This document shows, in pieces, positions 6,828 through 9,979 of a stretch of DNA of 9,979 nt (position 1 is its first letter; each line of letters opens with the position of its first letter). The notes below the pieces were generated by a model. The model saw nothing but the letters and a program-made list of their open reading frames with translations, was not told the DNA's origin and ran no database searches. The stretch covers positions 1 to 9,979 of the forward strand of contig JASHVQ010000082.1 in the NCBI GenBank assembly GCA_030044485.1. The letters are read 5' to 3'. The DNA comes from Methylovirgula sp. (lineage in GTDB: Bacteria; Pseudomonadota; Alphaproteobacteria; Rhizobiales; Beijerinckiaceae). Position numbers and translations under genes: made by a program.

Positions 6828-7208
6828 ATGAAGTCTCCCAGTTTGATCGCCGTGGCGTCGCTGTTCATGGCGATTTCGGCGCCCCTTCCCTCGGCTTCCG
6901 CCTCCTCCGGCCCGGTCGGGGAATGGCAAATCGCCGACGGAACGGCCAACGTCGCCATCCGCCCGTGCGGTACCGCTCTCTGTGGCTTCGTGACCTGGTC
7001 CAAGAACGCCGCCAATGTCGTCGGCCGTGAAGTGCTCATCGACATGAAGCCGGAAGGGGACTTGTGGTCGGGGACCGTGGTTAATGCGGTCGACGGATCG
7101 AGATATGACGCGCGGATGTCGCTTCTCAGCCAGACGGTCCTGAAAATCCAGGGTTGCGTTCTGGGCGGCGTCTTCTGCGGCAATCAGCAATGGTCGCGCT
7201 TGAAATGA
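6828..7208 (+). CDS. Small secreted DUF2147-family protein
   Basis: A 126-residue protein with a probable Sec signal peptide: MK, a hydrophobic stretch LIAVASLFMAISA, and a likely cut after ASA near residue 25. The mature part shows the DUF2147 pattern: GEWQIADGTANVAIRPCG, LCGF, a D-G-x-x-Y turn, and the closing GCVLGGVFCG...WSRL. Four cysteines (two near the start, two near the end of the domain) could form disulfides in the periplasm. The family's function is not established; it is a small beta-rich domain common in Proteobacteria. The ATG at 6828 has GGAGGA (6818-6823) 4 bases upstream. An ATG at 6816 in frame would add MEDE but overlaps that binding site, and the signal peptide fits 6828. 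The mature part is somewhat shorter than many family members. The gene stands alone and converges on the kinase gene with 10 bases between stops. Confidence 0.85.
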   Translation: MKSPSLIAVASLFMAISAPLPSASASSGPVGEWQIADGTANVAIRPCGTALCGFVTWSKNAANVVGREVLIDMKPEGDLWSGTVVNAVDGSRYDARMSLLSQTVLKIQGCVLGGVFCGNQQWSRLK

Positions 7209-7218
7209 GCTTTGTCGC

Positions 7219-8196
7219 CTAGGTCGCAATCAGCTTGCCGATAGCGGCGCGAGCGTCGGCGACGACCACCTCATTGGTGGCAGGCCGGCTCAAAATGTCG
7301 GCGAACGAATACATGTCGGCAAGGCGGGCGATCCTTTCCCAGCCGGCAGGTAGATAGCCGCCGGCTTTGCTGTAGCCCCGCGCCAGAGCGGCGGCGAAGT
7401 CTTCGTTGCCATCAAGCGGCGGGCGCAGAAGGTTGCCGAAATCGAAGGCCGGCGAGGCGCTGATCGCATATTCCCAGTCGATGATCGCCACGATCTCCCA
7501 GGACCCGCCGGCTCGTTCACGAATGAGAATATTCGAGCCGTTGAAATCGCCGTGCACGAGACACGGCTGTCGGAGCCAAGCCGCCAGAATATCGCCTTCG
7601 CGCGCCGCGAACTTGAGGAGCGCCGACGTCAGCGCGGGCCCAAGTCTTGCGCCGCCCGGCCCTCCGACAAAGCTTTGCGTGAGATAGGCCAGCAATCCTT
7701 TTTTATCGAGATCGATCGCCTCCTCGATTCTGAGATCTGCGGCCAAGAATCCGAATTTGTCGAAGGTGAAACCGTGAACCGTGGCCAGCACGCCGCCGAT
7801 TGCGCCCGCAAGAGCGGCCAGTCCTTTCGCGGAAAGCGAAGCAAACATCGCCTGCAGTTCGAGGCCATCGATCCAGTCGATGATCGCATAAGGGTGGCCG
7901 GTAATCGGATCTCTTGCGCAAAAATGAACGAAATGCGGGACCGCGAGGCGCGCGCCGACCAGGCCGCAGACCGCCATTTCTTTTTGCGCCGAGGCAAGGC
8001 CGCGTTGATAGACGCGCAGCAAAAGCGGCGCTGAACGGCCTGAAAGACGCACCTTCAGATTGGTGTTGATCAGGCCGCCCTTGACCGGCTCGACGGAGAT
8101 TACCTTGTGTCCGGGAAACGCCGGCAGGACGATCCGCGCGACGGCGGCCTCATCCAGCGCCACAGGCGGAGAATATCGTGGCCAGTGTTCCTTCAT
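7219..8196 (-). CDS. APH/choline-kinase-like phosphotransferase
   Basis: A 325-residue protein of the aminoglycoside phosphotransferase (protein-kinase-like) superfamily, which transfers phosphate from ATP to a small molecule in the cytoplasm. Seen in order: KGGLINTNLKV (39-49, nucleotide-binding loop), LLLRVY with R61, YAIIDWIDG (103-111), the catalytic loop LVHGDFNGSNIL with D217 and N222, IIDWEYA with metal-binding D240, and AFDFGNLLR (250-258). The catalytic machinery looks intact. The substrate is not predictable: the family includes antibiotic kinases, choline/ethanolamine kinases, homoserine and sugar kinases, and many uncharacterised members. ATG at 8196-8194 is preceded by GGAAGAAG about 10 bases upstream. 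The gene lies 66 bases downstream of the RND permease on the same strand and could share its transcript. That would hint at, but does not prove, a link to resistance or export. Confidence 0.85.
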   Translation of the reverse strand: MKEHWPRYSPPVALDEAAVARIVLPAFPGHKVISVEPVKGGLINTNLKVRLSGRSAPLLLRVYQRGLASAQKEMAVCGLVGARLAVPHFVHFCARDPITGHPYAIIDWIDGLELQAMFASLSAKGLAALAGAIGGVLATVHGFTFDKFGFLAADLRIEEAIDLDKKGLLAYLTQSFVGGPGGARLGPALTSALLKFAAREGDILAAWLRQPCLVHGDFNGSNILIRERAGGSWEIVAIIDWEYAISASPAFDFGNLLRPPLDGNEDFAAALARGYSKAGGYLPAGWERIARLADMYSFADILSRPATNEVVVADARAAIGKLIAT

Positions 8197-8262
8197 CAGC
8201 GAGAAGCTTCTTCCGGCTGTTCGCCGCGAAGATTCTCATACACGAAGCGCGTGCCGAACACC

Positions 8263-9979
8263 TCATTCCGCCGGCGTGCCGCCCGGCTGGCGGTCGGCGC
8301 CGGCCGCCAAATCGGTGCTGCCCCGCAAAGCCGCCGTGAACGCCCGCCCCGCCTTTTGCAACGCGAGCCGCAGGTCGTCGATCACCGCAAAAAAGGCTGG
8401 TACGAAAAGCAGCGACAGCAATGTCGAGACCAGCAGTCCCCCAATGACCGCAATCGCCATGGGCGAACGGAATTCGACGCCCGCGCCAAACCCGAGCGCG
8501 CTCGGCAGCATGCCGGCGATCATCGCAACCGTCGTCATGACGATGGGCCGCGCCCGTTTCTTGCCGGCTTCGACGATGGCCGCGGTCCGCTCCATGCCCT
8601 GGGCGATCGCCCGCACCGAGAAATCGACAAGCATGATGGCGTTCTTGGTCACGATGCCCATGAGCATCAGGATGCCGATGATGACCGGCAGGCTGAGCGG
8701 GCGGCCGGTCACGAGCAGGGCGAGGATGGCGCCGCCTATCGAAAGCGGCAGGGAGAAGAGAATGGTGACCGGCTGCAGGAGGCTCGCGAACAGCAGCACG
8801 AGAACCAGATAGACCATGGCAAGCCCGTTGCGCATGGCTTCGCTGAACCCGCTGCTCAATTCGTCCATGGCCTCGGCCGTGGCGGATTTACGCACGCTGA
8901 TGCCCGGCGGCAGATGCCGCATCAGCGGCAGGGCATCGAGCTCCTTTTCGACGTCGCCAAGCGCCGCGCCATCGACGAGGTCGGCCTCGACGCTGGCGGC
9001 GCGAGCCCGGTCGAACCGGCTGATGCTGACCGGCCCGCGCCCGAAATCGATCTTGGCGACGCTGCCGAGCGGCACCGAATTTCCCGAGGCGCTCGGCACG
9101 CTGATATCAGCGAAACCGCGCGGATCGCGCGTTTCGAGCTGCAAGCGTATCGGGATCGGCCGGCCGCCCAAATTGAGCTTGGTGGTCTCGACGTCGCCGA
9201 TCGTCGCGAGACGAATGGAATCGGTCAGCGCCGAAGACGAGACGCCGAGGTTGGCGGCCAGCCTGTCATCGGGCGCAACATGCAGCTCTTTCCGATCGAG
9301 ATCGGTCGAGGCGACAATATTGGCGATGCGCGGCAGGCGACGCATTTCGCTCGCCAGCTCATCGGCGACCGCGGTGACCTGCGCGGCATCGGCCCCAGTG
9401 ACGATCCGCGCGACCGGCCGCGTGCCGTAATCATCGACGAACCAGAATTTCATGCCGGAAATTCCGGTCAGTTCTTTGCTGAAAGCTTCCTGAAGCTGTT
9501 GCACCGAAAGCTTGCGCGCGCTCTTCGGAACGTAGTTGATGATGAGCTGCGCCTTGCGCACCTCGGGCACGCCAGGAGGCATGCGGCCGCCGTCGATAAA
9601 GACGCTCGCAACTTCGGGAAATTTGCGCAGCCGCTCGGCGACCGTAGCGGCGACTTTCCGCGTCGCGTCGAGCTCCGAGCCGGGCGGCAATTCGATCGCC
9701 AGATGCGATCGCCCGGAATCCTGGGTTGGCTGGAAGTCGCGCGAGACGAGGTTTGTGGTGATGCTCAAGATCGACAAGGCGAAGAGCACCAGGCCGATGG
9801 CGACCGACTTGTAGCGATTCTCGACCGACCAGCGGACAAGACGCCCATAGCGCGCGGCGAGTGCGCTCGTCTTTTCCCTCCGAAGGTCGGGCTTCAAAAA
9901 GTAGGCGGCGAGCATGGGCGTGATCAGCCGCGCCGCGATCAAGGAGAAAATGACCTCGGCGGCAATCGTCAGGCCGAAT
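8263..9979 (-). CDS. RND-family efflux pump inner-membrane permease, 5' part outside the window
   Basis: The frame is open to the right edge of the window. About 571 residues are visible, corresponding to the C-terminal half of a protein that is usually about 1,030 residues long. It begins in transmembrane helix 6 (GLTIAAEVIFSLIAARLI). Then come the helix-7 segment SVAIGLVLFALSILSI, the second large periplasmic (porter/docking) loop, and helices 8-12. Helix 10 has GIVTKNAIMLVDF, whose lysine corresponds to the conserved Lys940 of AcrB. RPIVMTTVAMIAGMLP and RSPMAIAVIGGLLVSTLLSL follow. These are the hallmarks of HAE1-type proton-driven multidrug exporters. The proton-relay aspartates of helix 4 would be outside the window. 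The last 35 or so residues are polar, as expected for the cytoplasmic tail. The adaptor gene is not seen and would lie upstream, to the right. The kinase gene follows 66 bases downstream. Confidence 0.93.
   Translation of the reverse strand, partial: FGLTIAAEVIFSLIAARLITPMLAAYFLKPDLRREKTSALAARYGRLVRWSVENRYKSVAIGLVLFALSILSITTNLVSRDFQPTQDSGRSHLAIELPPGSELDATRKVAATVAERLRKFPEVASVFIDGGRMPPGVPEVRKAQLIINYVPKSARKLSVQQLQEAFSKELTGISGMKFWFVDDYGTRPVARIVTGADAAQVTAVADELASEMRRLPRIANIVASTDLDRKELHVAPDDRLAANLGVSSSALTDSIRLATIGDVETTKLNLGGRPIPIRLQLETRDPRGFADISVPSASGNSVPLGSVAKIDFGRGPVSISRFDRARAASVEADLVDGAALGDVEKELDALPLMRHLPPGISVRKSATAEAMDELSSGFSEAMRNGLAMVYLVLVLLFASLLQPVTILFSLPLSIGGAILALLVTGRPLSLPVIIGILMLMGIVTKNAIMLVDFSVRAIAQGMERTAAIVEAGKKRARPIVMTTVAMIAGMLPSALGFGAGVEFRSPMAIAVIGGLLVSTLLSLLFVPAFFAVIDDLRLALQKAGRAFTAALRGSTDLAAGADRQPGGTPAE

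Noticed and set aside
7200..7245. Possible terminator between the converging DUF2147 and kinase genes
   Set aside because: I found only broken short complementarity around CCTAGG and no T run on either strand.
8202..8211. Ten-base perfect palindrome AGAAGCTTCT just upstream of the kinase start
   Set aside because: It has no loop, so it cannot form a useful RNA hairpin, and it partly results from the purine-rich ribosome binding site. A protein site is possible but unsupported.
8060..8812. A 250-codon open frame on the plus strand opposite the kinase and RND permease
   Set aside because: The product is rich in Ser, Arg, Met and Pro as expected for the complement of membrane-protein codons, and no family signature is visible.
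1..9979. Search for CRISPR repeats, tRNA or rRNA genes, insertion sequence ends, phage or defence genes
   Set aside because: No spaced direct repeats, cloverleaf-like segments, transposase motifs or defence-family domains were recognised on either strand by eye.

Overview
This is a GC-rich chromosomal window with tightly packed genes. The gene content and codon use (G/C-ending codons, short spacers, a GTG start inside a 4-base overlap) suggest an alphaproteobacterium, probably in the Hyphomicrobiales (Rhizobiales). A receiver-only response regulator with a FATGUY-like motif fits this. The genus cannot be read from the sequence, and the placement is inference. There are no RNA genes, insertion sequences, phage genes, CRISPR repeats or other signs of recent transfer. 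Every gene can be placed in a known family, and I see no clear undescribed multi-gene system.

Left part (1-2136, + strand): two tandem, colinear, paralogous GT-B/GT4-type glycosyltransferases. The first lacks its 5' end at the window edge. They are joined by a GTGA start/stop overlap and the pair ends in a strong hairpin terminator that contains the second stop codon. They are probably the end of a polysaccharide or glycan biosynthesis operon. Both carry four cysteines with exactly the same spacing in the N-terminal lobe.

Middle (2137-4717, + strand): an orphan single-domain response regulator with its own likely promoter, then a 215-base spacer, then a large AsmA-family envelope protein. 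A minus-strand pair follows, converging on AsmA: an aldose 1-epimerase-like protein (5719-6624) and downstream of it folD (4729-5688), encoding the bifunctional methylene-tetrahydrofolate dehydrogenase/cyclohydrolase. The two are 30 bases apart and probably co-transcribed.

Right part: a divergent 203-base intergenic region holds a short palindrome near the epimerase start and a hairpin that covers the ribosome binding site of a small secreted DUF2147 protein (6828-7208, +). That gene converges on a minus-strand pair made of the C-terminal half of an RND efflux permease (running in from the right edge) and, 66 bases downstream, an APH-family small-molecule kinase. The most useful leads are the masked ribosome binding site, the four-cysteine signature shared by the two glycosyltransferases, and the pump-kinase neighbourhood.
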